Shown here: positions 24,989 to 33,434 of the stretch, piece by piece
How the letters are laid out: each line of letters begins with the position of its first letter
Position numbering within the stretch: position 1 is the first letter of the stretch
Source: Lactobacillus sp. CBA3606
Lineage (GTDB): Bacteria > Bacillota > Bacilli > Lactobacillales > Lactobacillaceae
Direction of reading: 5' to 3'
Length of the DNA: 64,000 bases
Assembly (NCBI RefSeq): GCF_002970935.1
Contig: NZ_CP027194.1
Location: 1,922,001 to 1,986,000, forward strand
Position numbers and translations under genes: made by a program
The notes under the pieces: model-generated
What the model was told of the DNA's origin: nothing
The model's input: the letters and a program-made list of their open reading frames with translations, nothing else
The model's database searches: none

Positions 24989-25255
24989 TTAACCACGGAA
25001 GTAGCCGTAACTGCCTAAAATTGCTAGAACATACCCGGTAGCAATTACTAGTGAAAAGAGCATGCCACTGGTCTGGTTGAGTCCCAACCGCTTAAAAAAG
25101 TGTAGACAACCACTAGTTAGCGTTGCCAAAGCGATTCCGATTAAAATGGCACTCAATGTGCAGCCCCATTTACCGAGTAACGCACTGCCAATGCTAATAA
25201 TTGTTAAAACGACGATAATCAGCACTCGTCGTTGATTAGTTAGTCGTTGTTGCAT
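24989..25255 (-). CDS. Small membrane protein, unknown function
   Basis: This 88-residue protein has three hydrophobic segments (about residues 11-27, 31-50 and 62-84) with a basic N-terminus (QQRLTNQRR). No motif points to a family. The ATG is preceded by GGTGGGATGATGAG, a moderate ribosome binding site. It is flanked by a terminator and by hicD-like coding sequence 132 bp away, so it is probably transcribed alone. Confidence 0.6.
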   Translation of the reverse strand: MQQRLTNQRRVLIIVVLTIISIGSALLGKWGCTLSAILIGIALATLTSGCLHFFKRLGLNQTSGMLFSLVIATGYVLAILGSYGYFRG

Positions 25256-25387
25256 CTCATCATCCCACCATAAATTAGTTGACGTATTGAACGTTCTGCT
25301 TAGTAAAATTTTACCATTAATGGCCTATTTTTGACAAGTTATTACTAATTAGTGGGTGAAAAAGATGAGCTTAGGGCACCGGATTGG

Positions 25388-26350
25388 TTAGGCTTGCTTA
25401 CGAGCTGTGGCGACTAAATTATCCGGCAAGACATCATCGAAGGCGTGGAACTTATCAATAATGGTGTTAGCTGAATTTTGGAATTTACGTTGTTCTGGGG
25501 CGGTCAAGGCTAACGTCGTGACCGCTTCAATCCCGTCTTTGCCAATAATAGCGGGCTGACCAACGTAAGTCCCGTATTTTTCGCTGTAGGCAGAAACCGG
25601 ACAAGCTAACCGAGCATTAGCAAAAACGGCTTCGCTTAACTTAACGGCACAAGTTGCAATGGCAAAGCTGGTATACCCTTTACCGGAGTGAACGGCCCAG
25701 CCGCCATGCCGAGCTTCTGCTTCTAATGCATCCAAGTCCAAATGATGAGATTTAACGAGGTCAGTAATGGGAATGCCGTTAACCTGGACTGTTGACCAAG
25801 CGGTGAATTGGGATTCGCCATGTTCGCCATAAACGTAACCGCTAATGTTTTTAGGATCGCAGTCAAAAGTTTCGGCAACCACTTTTTGCATCCGGGCCGT
25901 ATCAAGAAAGGTCCCAGTGCCAAAGACTTGTTGGCGCGAAAGTCCGGTGGCTCGCTGGAAGAAGTGGGTGATTGCATCACAAGGATTCATCGTATCGATT
26001 GCCACCCCGTTAAAACCGGTGGCCTTAACCTTAGGTGCGATTGACTGGACGATTTGTTTCGTATATTCGAATTCCGCCCAGCGATTACCAGAAGCGTGAT
26101 CTAAAGCGTGAATATTACCACTAGTAATGAATAAAATATCAGTATCAGTTAATTCGCTGTAGTCGTTAATCTTGATAATTGTGCGACTATCTAATCGCGC
26201 TTGCGCGTCTTGCAAATCTAGTTGTTCGGCACGGGCTTTAGCTTGATTAGTGTCGATTAAAATTAATTCGTCAGCAATTCCTTTACAAACTAAAGTATAA
26301 GCAATGGTGGCGCCGACATGGCCCACCCCGATAATGGCATATTTACGCAT
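25388..26350 (-). CDS. hicD: L-2-hydroxyisocaproate dehydrogenase (LDH/MDH family)
   Basis: This 320-residue enzyme reduces branched 2-oxo acids to L-2-hydroxy acids with NADH and helps regenerate NAD+ during amino acid breakdown. It has the NAD motif G-V-G-H-V-G near residue 8, a R-W-A-E-F segment, the substrate arginine in D-T-A-R-M and the catalytic histidine in Y-G-E-H-G-E-S near residue 175. I-N-D-Y and G-N-I-H-A-L segments match L-HicDH better than lactate dehydrogenase. The frame opens with three close ATGs; AGGAGG lies 9 nt before the third (26350), which I choose. A cre-like palindrome lies upstream. Confidence 0.87.
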   Translation of the reverse strand: MRKYAIIGVGHVGATIAYTLVCKGIADELILIDTNQAKARAEQLDLQDAQARLDSRTIIKINDYSELTDTDILFITSGNIHALDHASGNRWAEFEYTKQIVQSIAPKVKATGFNGVAIDTMNPCDAITHFFQRATGLSRQQVFGTGTFLDTARMQKVVAETFDCDPKNISGYVYGEHGESQFTAWSTVQVNGIPITDLVKSHHLDLDALEAEARHGGWAVHSGKGYTSFAIATCAVKLSEAVFANARLACPVSAYSEKYGTYVGQPAIIGKDGIEAVTTLALTAPEQRKFQNSANTIIDKFHAFDDVLPDNLVATARKQA

Positions 26351-26459
26351 AAACATCATCCTCCTGTTTTTTTGTTAATAAGATTGAAATTAATAATCTA
26401 ATTTGTTTTTAATATAACGAGGCTTAGCTTACAGCGGGTCTCCATACCTGTCAATTGTC

Positions 26460-26471
26460 GAAAACGTTTTC
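26460..26471 (-). promoter_or_regulatory. cre-like palindrome upstream of hicD
   Basis: GAAAACGTTTTC is a perfect 12-bp palindrome and equals the core of the cre site found near the citrate genes at 60794. It lies 110 bp before the hicD start, next to an ATTATAAT that could be a -10 on either strand. Confidence 0.5.
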
Positions 26472-26561
26472 TTGATGAGGTCATTATAATATTAAGTTCA
26501 GTACTAAGCTGTGCCGATAAGTTACGGTACTTGGCTTAAGATAATTAACCTTAAAAAGAGA

Positions 26562-26578
26562 TGTCATAAGATATAACA
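26562..26578 (+). promoter_or_regulatory. GlnR/TnrA box upstream of the ammonium transporter
   Basis: TGTCATAAGATATAACA matches the GlnR/TnrA consensus TGTNA-N7-TNACA at every defined position. It lies about 95 bp before the amtB -10 element. GlnR controls ammonium transporter genes in many Firmicutes. Confidence 0.75.
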
Positions 26579-26646
26579 ATAAATCCTTTTAATCGGTTAA
26601 TAATCTGAATAAAAAAAGCAAAATAACCCAAATTATTAAAAAATAA

Positions 26647-26675
26647 TGGGCAACCTCAATAATTAATGTTATAAT
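26647..26675 (+). promoter_or_regulatory. Promoter of amtB
   Basis: TGGGCA, a 17-bp spacer and a perfect TATAAT (26670-26675) with an extended TG motif lie 36 bp before the start codon. Confidence 0.6.
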
Positions 26676-26711
26676 TTCTCACATCAAATGGTATGGATTG
26701 GAGTTATGATT

Positions 26712-28028
26712 ATGAATGCTGCAAATTCAACGTTCTTAGTTCTATCTAGTATATTGGTATTGTTCATGACACCAGGATTAGCCTTCTTTTATGGTGGCTT
26801 AGTCTCTAAGCGGAACGTTGTTAATACGATGTTATCCGTTTTTATGATTTGCGGACTCGCAATCCTACTATGGTTATTATTAGGGTATTCGCTCTCATTT
26901 TCTGGTGATTTTGGTGGGATCGTTGGTAATTTAAAGGCGGTCTGGTTACACGGGGTCAATCTACAAGCGTTAACCCCGACTAAAATCCCCAACGGGTTAT
27001 ATTTAATTTTTCAAATGATGTTTGCTATTATCACACCGGCGTTGTTCGTCGGGGCAGTCGTTGGTCGCATTCGGTTTAAGTTCTTGTTGGCGTTCATTGC
27101 TTTTTGGTCCATCTTAATCTATTATCCAATGGTCCACATGGTCTGGGACAATGGGCTACTGGCCAAGCTTGGCGTGATTGATTTTGCTGGTGGGACAGTT
27201 GTCCACATTAATGCCGGGATTACCGCGCTTGTATTATCGGCGTTTTTAGGCCCACGGTATAACTACGGTAAGGGTGAAACGCAACACTATAACATTCTGT
27301 GGGTCCTATTGGGTACGGCTATTCTTTGGATTGGGTGGTACGGGTTTAATGCAGGCTCAGCATTAGCCATTAATGGCATTGCGATTCAGGCATTTCTAAC
27401 CACGACGGTGGCAACGGCTACGTCAATGATGACGTGGATGGTGATTGAAATGACCACTAAAGGGAAGCCGACTTTAGTCGGGGTTTGTACGGGGACCTTG
27501 TGTGGCCTAGTTGGTATTACCCCGGCCTGTGGTTATGTGACAGTTAGTGGGGCCTTTTGGATTGGCTTAATTGCGACGCTGACAAGCTATACCTTCATTA
27601 CGTTAGTGAAACCACGTTTAGGGATTGATGATGCGCTAGATGCCTTTGGCTGTCATGGTGTTTCTGGGATAGTGGGGAGTATCTTGACTGGCTTATTCGC
27701 CACAAAACAAGTGAATGCCAGTATTGCGTTAAATGGGTTGTTTTATGGGGGTGGCTGGAAACTATTCGGGTTACAGGTGCTGGCGACCGTAGCCACGATT
27801 GGTTTCACCACGGTAATGTGTGTGGTGATTATCGTTATTTTGAAACGTTTGATCAAAATGCGGGTCGATGTGGCCGAAGAAAAATTGGGCTTAGATCAAG
27901 GTGAACACGGTGAGGTTGCAGATTACACGGTTCCCATCAGTTCGGAGTTAACCGATATTCAAGTACATCAAAATGAATTCCAAGGGCAGTTAGCCCGATT
28001 ATTAGATCGACATCAACGGTTTCGGTAA
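26712..28028 (+). CDS. amtB: Ammonium transporter, Amt family
   Basis: This 438-residue membrane protein has eleven hydrophobic helices and the Amt signatures: S-T-F-L-V-L-S-S-I-L-V-L-F-M-T-P-G-L-A-F-F-Y-G-G at the N-terminus, D-F-A-G-G-T-V-V-H-I-N-A-G with the first pore histidine near residue 165 and D-A-F-G-C-H-G-V-S-G with the second near 312. The charged tail is about 55 residues. It conducts ammonium; no glnK gene is adjacent. The frame opens 24 bases earlier, but GGAG lies 8 nt before the ATG at 26712. The GlnR box and promoter upstream suggest nitrogen control. Confidence 0.94.
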   Translation: MNAANSTFLVLSSILVLFMTPGLAFFYGGLVSKRNVVNTMLSVFMICGLAILLWLLLGYSLSFSGDFGGIVGNLKAVWLHGVNLQALTPTKIPNGLYLIFQMMFAIITPALFVGAVVGRIRFKFLLAFIAFWSILIYYPMVHMVWDNGLLAKLGVIDFAGGTVVHINAGITALVLSAFLGPRYNYGKGETQHYNILWVLLGTAILWIGWYGFNAGSALAINGIAIQAFLTTTVATATSMMTWMVIEMTTKGKPTLVGVCTGTLCGLVGITPACGYVTVSGAFWIGLIATLTSYTFITLVKPRLGIDDALDAFGCHGVSGIVGSILTGLFATKQVNASIALNGLFYGGGWKLFGLQVLATVATIGFTTVMCVVIIVILKRLIKMRVDVAEEKLGLDQGEHGEVADYTVPISSELTDIQVHQNEFQGQLARLLDRHQRFR

Positions 28029-28044
28029 ACCGGTTGCTGATTTT

Positions 28045-28083
28045 AAAAACGCCCTTCATGCTGGTTAAATGAAGGGCGTTTTT
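28045..28083. terminator. Terminator between amtB and the MerR gene
   Basis: A perfect 15-bp stem, AAAAACGCCCTTCAT with its complement, followed by T residues; usable in both directions. Confidence 0.9.
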
Positions 28084-28104
28084 GAGTGGCGTGAGCCATC
28101 GTTA

Positions 28105-28914
28105 TTAGGCGTCAATGATGGCGAATTCAAGCCAGCCATATTTGGATGAGCCAGTTTTGATAAAGGTGCTACTGGCGTTTATTTGCCATAAGAATTTTTC
28201 GGTTGCTAGTCCATTGGTGTGGCAAAACGCCTTCAGCTTAGTTAAGCCGTGATGAATACCAGCCGCATTGTTTTCAACTAACACACAAGCGTATTTGCCA
28301 GCCGCTTTTTCGATGGTCGGCATTGGGATGGTGGCAGCATCAGTCATAACTTCTCTGATTATCCGAAATGAAGCGGTGTCATAGTCGGCTGGCTGATCAA
28401 CTGCTAAGGTGGTTAAAAAGCCCGATTTGTTCGTGTCCATAACGGCTAACGAATCCAGCTGATGATAGAATTCAGAGAATAATTGGGCGACCTCTGCTGC
28501 AGTACAGCCGACTGATTGGCGCGAACACCAGAATCTTTTTTTGTGTCGCTCGTTTACTACAGGTTGATAGAATGACGTGTTAGCAATGACGGCCTGATTT
28601 TCAAGCCTTTTATTAATGACCTTTTTAATTCTAACAAGTTCATTGATTTTATCATCAATTTTACTTTGGGTGTCTAACAGTTGCGAAATGGCAACATCGG
28701 TCGATTGATCCTTAATTTTTTTGATTTTTTCTAAGGGGATGCTCAAGTTTCGTAAACCTAAGATGAATAGTAACTCATATAACTGATCATAGTCATAGTA
28801 ACGGTAACCGGCCTTGGTTTTGTAGTTCGGGGTAAAGAGGGCTTCTTGATCGTAAAAGATTAAGGTCCGCCGGGTTGTATGGGCTAATTTAGCCATTTCA
28901 CTTATTTTTAACAT
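28105..28914 (-). CDS. MerR-family regulator with GyrI-like effector domain
   Basis: This 269-residue regulator has the MerR winged helix (L-K-I-S-E-M-A-K-L-A-H-T-T-R-R-T-L, then F-Y-D near residue 22 and A-G-Y-R-Y-Y near 37), a dimer helix to about residue 110 and a C-terminal domain like GyrI/BmrR ligand domains. GyrI-like domains bind small hydrophobic or cationic ligands. The frame opens at a GTG 27 bases earlier; AAGGAAG 6-7 nt before the ATG at 28914 decides the start. It is divergent from a quinone-oxidoreductase-like gene whose promoter has the MerR layout, so it probably activates that gene. Confidence 0.87.
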   Translation of the reverse strand: MLKISEMAKLAHTTRRTLIFYDQEALFTPNYKTKAGYRYYDYDQLYELLFILGLRNLSIPLEKIKKIKDQSTDVAISQLLDTQSKIDDKINELVRIKKVINKRLENQAVIANTSFYQPVVNERHKKRFWCSRQSVGCTAAEVAQLFSEFYHQLDSLAVMDTNKSGFLTTLAVDQPADYDTASFRIIREVMTDAATIPMPTIEKAAGKYACVLVENNAAGIHHGLTKLKAFCHTNGLATEKFLWQINASSTFIKTGSSKYGWLEFAIIDA

Positions 28915-28930
28915 AGATAAGCTTCCTTCA

Positions 28931-28961
28931 TTGACTGTCACGTTACGTTACAGCATATAAT
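28931..28961 (+). promoter_or_regulatory. MerR-type promoter with 19-bp spacer and dyad
   Basis: TTGACT (28931-28936) and TATAAT (28956-28961) are separated by 19 bp, longer than normal and diagnostic of MerR-activated promoters. The spacer holds the near-perfect dyad CTGTCACGTTACGTTACAG (28935-28953). Confidence 0.85.
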
Positions 28962-28992
28962 TAAGGATAACATTAATGATAGGAGCACAAAA

Positions 28993-29979
28993 ATGAAAAA
29001 TCAAATGCAAGCAATTAAAATTAGTCAACCCGTTGATGCCAAGGATTTAGTTCCTGAATGGGTTGCACGACCAGTTATTAAAGCCGGGTATGTCCTGATT
29101 AAAGTTAAGGCGTTCGGGGTTAATGAGTCAGAAGTGACTAGTCGTAAAGGTGAATCTTCAGCGGACTTTTCTTATCCAAGAATATTGGGTATTGAAGGCG
29201 TCGGCGTTGTTGCAGCGGTTGGCGAAAACGGCTCATTGGCGGTCGGCCAAAAGGTTGCGACGATGATGGGCGGCATGGGGAGAGCTATTGATGGGTCCTA
29301 TGCAGACTATACCTTAGTCAAAGCAGAAAACGTTATCCCGATAACGACAAGCCTGGACTGGGGCATTGTTGGGGCTTTACCGGAGATGTTGCAGACGGCT
29401 TATGGGTCACTCAAGCGTGGCTTAGACTTGCGTGAAAATGACATCCTTTTAATTCGTGGTGGTTCCTCGACAGTCGGGCTGATGGCCGCTGATCTCGCCA
29501 AACAGATGGGGGCAACCGTTATTTCAACGACCAGAAATATGGATAAGTTAGCAGCCCTGACCAAATATGGTGCGACTTATCCGGTATTAGATGATCAAAA
29601 CTTTGATGAAAAGATGCATCAATTGGCACCCAATGGGGTCGATAAAGTCCTAGAGTTAGTTGGGGTTACGACCTTATTTCAAGATATTAAGTATTTGAAA
29701 GCGGGTGGCAAATTGTGCTTCACCGGTGCTTTGTCAGGTAAATGGACGGTCACTGACTTTTCACCATTCATGATTCCAACCGGAACCTTTCTAACGAGCT
29801 ATGCTGGTGAGGCACAAGATTTGCCAGCAACGGTCTTTAATCGTGTTTTGAAGGAAATTGAACAGGGCACGCTGACTGTTCCAATTGCCAAAACTTATCA
29901 TGGCTTAGCGGCAGTTGGACAAGCGCAAGCCGACTTAGAAGCCGGTCACGATAGCGGTAAACATGTCGTCGTCTTGTAG
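28993..29979 (+). CDS. Zinc-free MDR oxidoreductase (quinone oxidoreductase-like)
   Basis: This 328-residue medium-chain reductase binds NAD(P)H (I-R-G-G-S-S-T-V-G-L near residues 153-162; family motif AxxGxxG-like) and has no structural-zinc cysteine cluster, as in quinone oxidoreductases. The start of the catalytic domain reads F-G-V-N-E-S-E-V-T-S-R-K-G, the usual position of GVNxxD. Substrate is unknown; reductases in this family detoxify quinones or unsaturated aldehydes. TAGGAG lies 7 nt before the ATG. The MerR promoter and the divergent MerR gene suggest induction by a toxic small molecule. Confidence 0.87.
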   Translation: MKNQMQAIKISQPVDAKDLVPEWVARPVIKAGYVLIKVKAFGVNESEVTSRKGESSADFSYPRILGIEGVGVVAAVGENGSLAVGQKVATMMGGMGRAIDGSYADYTLVKAENVIPITTSLDWGIVGALPEMLQTAYGSLKRGLDLRENDILLIRGGSSTVGLMAADLAKQMGATVISTTRNMDKLAALTKYGATYPVLDDQNFDEKMHQLAPNGVDKVLELVGVTTLFQDIKYLKAGGKLCFTGALSGKWTVTDFSPFMIPTGTFLTSYAGEAQDLPATVFNRVLKEIEQGTLTVPIAKTYHGLAAVGQAQADLEAGHDSGKHVVVL

Positions 29980-30027
29980 AAAAACGATTTCATGGGCGAT
30001 TAGAACACTAATTTAAATAGGAACAAC

Positions 30028-30078
30028 AAAAAGCTAGCCTAATTGACGCATATTCTGCATCGGTTAGGCTAGCTTTTT
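30028..30078. terminator. Terminator between the reductase and rpiA
   Basis: A perfect 15-bp stem, AAAAAGCTAGCCTAA with its complement, followed by TTTTTT. It serves both convergent genes. Confidence 0.9.
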
Positions 30079-30092
30079 TGGTTACCGAGTAA

Positions 30093-30761
30093 TTAAAATA
30101 ATGTCTGCACGGTCCCAGTCACTTCGTCACCTAAGATGGCGTTAGTCACAAGGCGGTCAAAGTAAGATGTTTCAACCACCCCAGCGAGTAATTTGAGTTG
30201 GTGATTCAGTTCAGATAACTGTGCATAGTTGGGGAATTGACAGTCGATAATGAGATTACCGTTATCGGTAAGGGTCAAGCCATCACGATTGGTGGCGGTG
30301 CGAACCGTCGCTTGACCGCCACGAGCAGCCACTTCTCGCATGACTAAAGCCAACGCTCGCGGTAAAACTTCTAATACTAATGGGATTTTAGGATCAAAGG
30401 AATCGACTAACCGTGATTGTAAGGTTAATAGCCAATAATTATCGGCTAAGCTCGCAATAATCTTTTCGTTCGTATGGATGCCACCACCGCTTTTTAAAGC
30501 TGAGCCGTGGTGGTCGAGTTGATCACAGCCATCAAAGGCAATGTCAATGCGATCACAGTATTGCGGATCAATCACGGTGTAGCCGAGAACGGTCGCCAAT
30601 TGGCGGGTGGTCGGTGAGGGAGTCACTACTTGAATGTCGTTGACGAAGTTCGCTGCTTCATTGACGAGTTCACCAACTGTTGAACCGCCACCAAAGCCGA
30701 CGACCATCCCCGGTTGAATGTGTTTGAGTGCCGCTTGCGCGATTGTTTGTTTAATGGTCAT
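30093..30761 (-). CDS. rpiA: Ribose-5-phosphate isomerase A
   Basis: This 222-residue enzyme interconverts ribulose-5-phosphate and ribose-5-phosphate in the pentose phosphate pathway. The phosphate loop reads G-F-G-G-G-S-T-V near residue 24, and the catalytic residues are present in F-D-G-C-D (two aspartates), K-S-G-G-G (lysine) and N-E-K (glutamate). The usual D-x-S-K segment is changed (T-L-Q-S-R), so it is a diverged copy, probably a second rpiA. The frame opens at TTG 15 bases earlier; GGAAG 8 nt before the ATG at 30761 decides the start. Confidence 0.87.
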   Translation of the reverse strand: MTIKQTIAQAALKHIQPGMVVGFGGGSTVGELVNEAANFVNDIQVVTPSPTTRQLATVLGYTVIDPQYCDRIDIAFDGCDQLDHHGSALKSGGGIHTNEKIIASLADNYWLLTLQSRLVDSFDPKIPLVLEVLPRALALVMREVAARGGQATVRTATNRDGLTLTDNGNLIIDCQFPNYAQLSELNHQLKLLAGVVETSYFDRLVTNAILGDEVTGTVQTLF

Positions 30762-30972
30762 TAGGGTCACTTCCAAAGTTATTTAGATTATGATTATCAT
30801 ACCACGGAAGGGTTACTGATGAGCTAGAACGTCTGGTTAACTAACCTGAACTGCTGGGGCGATGTGACATTTTTGGGTGATTTTGAGCCGTTAAATGGGG
30901 ATTCTTAGCAAATGGTCCTACACTATAACTGTATTGATGGCTACCTTGATTATGGTGAAAGGGGTAACAGCA

Positions 30973-31536
30973 ATGCAAAGCATTCGAAATAAACTCGAGT
31001 TAATGGCATTGACCTTAATCATGAGCTTAAGTATGAGTCCCGTTGCTCAGGCAGCGGCTACGCCATTTGGGGTTAATCGTTGGCAAAAGCCACAGGTCAC
31101 GTACGTGATGACCGGGTCCACTCATTACCGCGATATTTATGTCACGGCGATTAAGGCTTGGAACGCAACCGGTCAGTTTCGATTCGTACCAGGGTCTGCG
31201 GCACATCATCAGGTGACTTTGGGGACTAGTACAGCGACGACCGGACGTTATCACCTGTTAGCCGGATTAACGCTAATGTATGAGCAACCCAATCATTACT
31301 TTGCTAAGGCACAAGTCCTGCTATTAACTCGAAATTTAATGACTTACCATTACACCACCACGAGTCAAGTACACGTGGCTGAACATGAACTTGGACATGT
31401 GATTGGGTTACAACATAGTCGTGATTCGCGCAGTGTGATGTTAGCCGACAATCGTTACAATCATATTAGTCAGGCCGATATTGCGGCAGTCAAAAAGCGA
31501 TATCAATTACCGGTTGGCGAAGATTCAACCAAATAG
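30973..31536 (+). CDS. Secreted matrixin-like zinc metalloprotease
   Basis: This 187-residue protein has a signal peptide (MQSIRNK, hydrophobic segment to about residue 25, cleavage after AQA near residue 27) and a metzincin zinc site H-E-L-G-H-V-I-G-L-Q-H at residues 138-148 followed by the Met-turn S-V-M-L near 155. The N-terminal part has V-T-Y-V-M-T-G and A-I-K-A-W-N-A-T as in matrixins. It should act outside the cell; the substrate is unknown. Longer frames open at 30895, but GAAAGGGG lies 8 nt before the ATG at 30973 and this start leaves a clean signal peptide. It is monocistronic. Confidence 0.85.
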   Translation: MQSIRNKLELMALTLIMSLSMSPVAQAAATPFGVNRWQKPQVTYVMTGSTHYRDIYVTAIKAWNATGQFRFVPGSAAHHQVTLGTSTATTGRYHLLAGLTLMYEQPNHYFAKAQVLLLTRNLMTYHYTTTSQVHVAEHELGHVIGLQHSRDSRSVMLADNRYNHISQADIAAVKKRYQLPVGEDSTK

Positions 31537-31572
31537 TTTTTTTAATTGCATGACCAGTATAGCTATCAATTC

Positions 31573-31627
31573 AAAAAAAGTGACACTGGACCCCACTAGT
31601 TTTGATGTTACCGGTGTTCACTTTTTA
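31573..31627 (+). terminator. Terminator of the matrixin-like gene
   Basis: AAAAAGTGACACTGG pairs, with one bulge, with CCGGTGTTCACTTTTT, ending in a T run. Confidence 0.7.
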
Positions 31628-31697
31628 TGCGCCGATTAAAGTTTTAAGTGGGCGTTTTTTCCGCTAATAAGTTTAAAATATTAAACCTTGATATTGA

Positions 31698-31726
31698 TTG
31701 ACACTCGTTTAAAATAATTCTAAACT
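31698..31726 (+). promoter_or_regulatory. Promoter of the multicopper oxidase gene
   Basis: A perfect TTGACA (31698-31703), a 17-bp spacer and TAAACT (31721-31726) lie about 80 bp before the start codon. Confidence 0.75.
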
Positions 31727-31740
31727 AAAGCTAATGTGTT

Positions 31741-31754
31741 GGTAAGCGCTGACA
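31741..31754 (+). promoter_or_regulatory. cre-like site just downstream of the promoter
   Basis: GGTAAGCGCTGACA matches TGWNANCGNTNWCA at all defined positions but the first. It falls about 10 bp after the expected transcription start, a typical place for CcpA repression. Confidence 0.55.
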
Positions 31755-31807
31755 CTAGGACGTGATTCAATGGTAATTATTGTTTAGAATTTTAAGGGGA
31801 TGTCGAG

Positions 31808-33313
31808 ATGGCAAAAAAAGTCTATACTGATTATTTTTTTGATGAACCAGCTTATAATACGCACGATGGTGGCTATATTCCGTTAGTCACACCGCAATTA
31901 GCGCCACAACCGTTGGCGATTCCACCGCTGTTGCAACCAGATAAACAGACAGCGACGGATGATTACTACACGGTTAAAGCTGAAACTAGTGAAACTCAAT
32001 TTTTACCAGGTAAAAAAACGAAAACTTGGGGCTATAATGCGGGCTTCTTGGGGCAAACAATCGTTTTCCATAATGGGAAACAAACGCATATTGATTTGAA
32101 AAATGCATTACCAGAATTAACGACCTTTCATTGGCATGGGTTAAATGTGCCCGGACCAATTACGGATGGTGGCTGTCATGCCCCCGTATATCCTGGTAAA
32201 ACGAATCATATTGATTTTAAAGTCATGCAACCAGCCGCAACCACGTGGCTCCATGCGCATCCTTGTCCATCAACGGCGACCCAAGTCTGGAAAGGCTTAG
32301 CGGCAATGGTGATTATCCAAGATGATGTGGAAGCGCAATTACCGTTACCCCGAAATTATGGCGTGGACGATATTCCGTTGGTTCTACAAGACCGTGAATT
32401 TCATGCGGATAACCAGTTCGATTATCGGGCTGATTATGATCCCGATGGTGTGCAAGGGCATACCGCATTAATCAACGGGACCATCAATCCTTATTTTGAG
32501 GTGACCACCCAACGGATTCGCTTGCGGATTTTGAATGGTTCTAATCGACGTGAATGGCGGTTACACTTTGACGATGGGTTAACATTTGCCCAAGTGGGCT
32601 CCGATGGCGGGATTATGCCAGCACCAGTCTATCTGTCAAAACTCATGATTACTTGTGCTGAACGGGATGAAATCGTGATTGATTTCGGCCAATATCAACC
32701 TGGTGATGAAGTGACATTGATGTCTGACGAGACGCCATTATGTCATTTCCGAATCAAGTCCTTTGCGCCGGATAACACAACGTTGCCAGACCATTTGGTG
32801 GACATTCCGGATGAAGCCCCGACCCCTGGGGTACCCGTTCGTAAGATTACGATGGATGGTATGGATGAAGAAGTTGCGATGGATGGCAAAAAGTTTGATA
32901 TGGAACGGATTGATGCGCGCCAGAAAGTCAATGATGTGGTCATCTGGGAAATTACGAATACGAATAGTACCAAAAACGGGATGGTCCATCCATTCCACGT
33001 GCACGGGACGCAATTCACGGTCTTGGCCCGTAACGATGGTCCAGTCTATCCGAATGAACACGGCCTGAAAGATACTGTGGGCGTGAATCCAGGTGAGACG
33101 GTTCGGATTAAAGTCAAGTTTGATTTGACCGGTGTCTATATGTATCACTGTCACATTATTGAACATGAAGATGGTGGCATGATGGCACAGATTGAATCCT
33201 ATGATCCGGATCATCCACAGACGTATCATCTGATGGATATGACCACCCTACGCAATGCTTTTGCTGAAGAGCAAGGCGTTAAACCAGAAGATGTTTGGAT
33301 GCCAGGAATGTAA
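31808..33313 (+). CDS. Multicopper oxidase (CotA/bilirubin oxidase-like)
   Basis: This 501-residue laccase-like enzyme couples oxidation of phenols, amines or metal ions to reduction of oxygen. All four copper-ligand clusters are visible: H-W-H-G near residue 108, L-H-A-H near 149, H-P-F-H-V-H-G near 394 and H-C-H-I-I-E-H-E-D-G-G-M-M near 447, the last giving the type 1 cysteine and axial methionine. No signal peptide is seen (MAKKVYTDYFFDEP), so it is probably cytoplasmic or surface-bound by other means. The second cluster is followed by an unusual PCPSTATQ. AAGGGG lies near the ATG. A strong promoter with a cre-like site suggests catabolite control. Confidence 0.92.
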   Translation: MAKKVYTDYFFDEPAYNTHDGGYIPLVTPQLAPQPLAIPPLLQPDKQTATDDYYTVKAETSETQFLPGKKTKTWGYNAGFLGQTIVFHNGKQTHIDLKNALPELTTFHWHGLNVPGPITDGGCHAPVYPGKTNHIDFKVMQPAATTWLHAHPCPSTATQVWKGLAAMVIIQDDVEAQLPLPRNYGVDDIPLVLQDREFHADNQFDYRADYDPDGVQGHTALINGTINPYFEVTTQRIRLRILNGSNRREWRLHFDDGLTFAQVGSDGGIMPAPVYLSKLMITCAERDEIVIDFGQYQPGDEVTLMSDETPLCHFRIKSFAPDNTTLPDHLVDIPDEAPTPGVPVRKITMDGMDEEVAMDGKKFDMERIDARQKVNDVVIWEITNTNSTKNGMVHPFHVHGTQFTVLARNDGPVYPNEHGLKDTVGVNPGETVRIKVKFDLTGVYMYHCHIIEHEDGGMMAQIESYDPDHPQTYHLMDMTTLRNAFAEEQGVKPEDVWMPGM

Positions 33314-33383
33314 GCAATAAGCATAGGTCAAAGGAACTTTTGCGACCTATTTTGGGTTCTTTGATAACACTACTGTGATGAAA

Positions 33384-33434
33384 AAAGTGAATCGCTAAGC
33401 TTGGACCGATAGATCAAGCTTAGCGATTCACTTT
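33384..33434. terminator. Bidirectional terminator
   Basis: A perfect 19-bp stem (33384-33402 with 33416-33434) separates the oxidase gene from the convergent membrane protein gene, with A and T runs. Confidence 0.9.

Larger units (their letters stand above)
26351..26711. other. Divergent control region between hicD and amtB
   Basis: This 361-bp AT-rich gap has no credible gene. It holds a cre-like palindrome (26460-26471), a GlnR box (26562-26578) and the amtB promoter (26647-26675). Confidence 0.6.

Noticed and set aside
32738-33229. 163-codon minus-strand frame inside the multicopper oxidase gene
   Set aside because: It is antisense to the copper-binding motifs of the oxidase; its rich isoleucine and histidine content is explained by the opposite strand.
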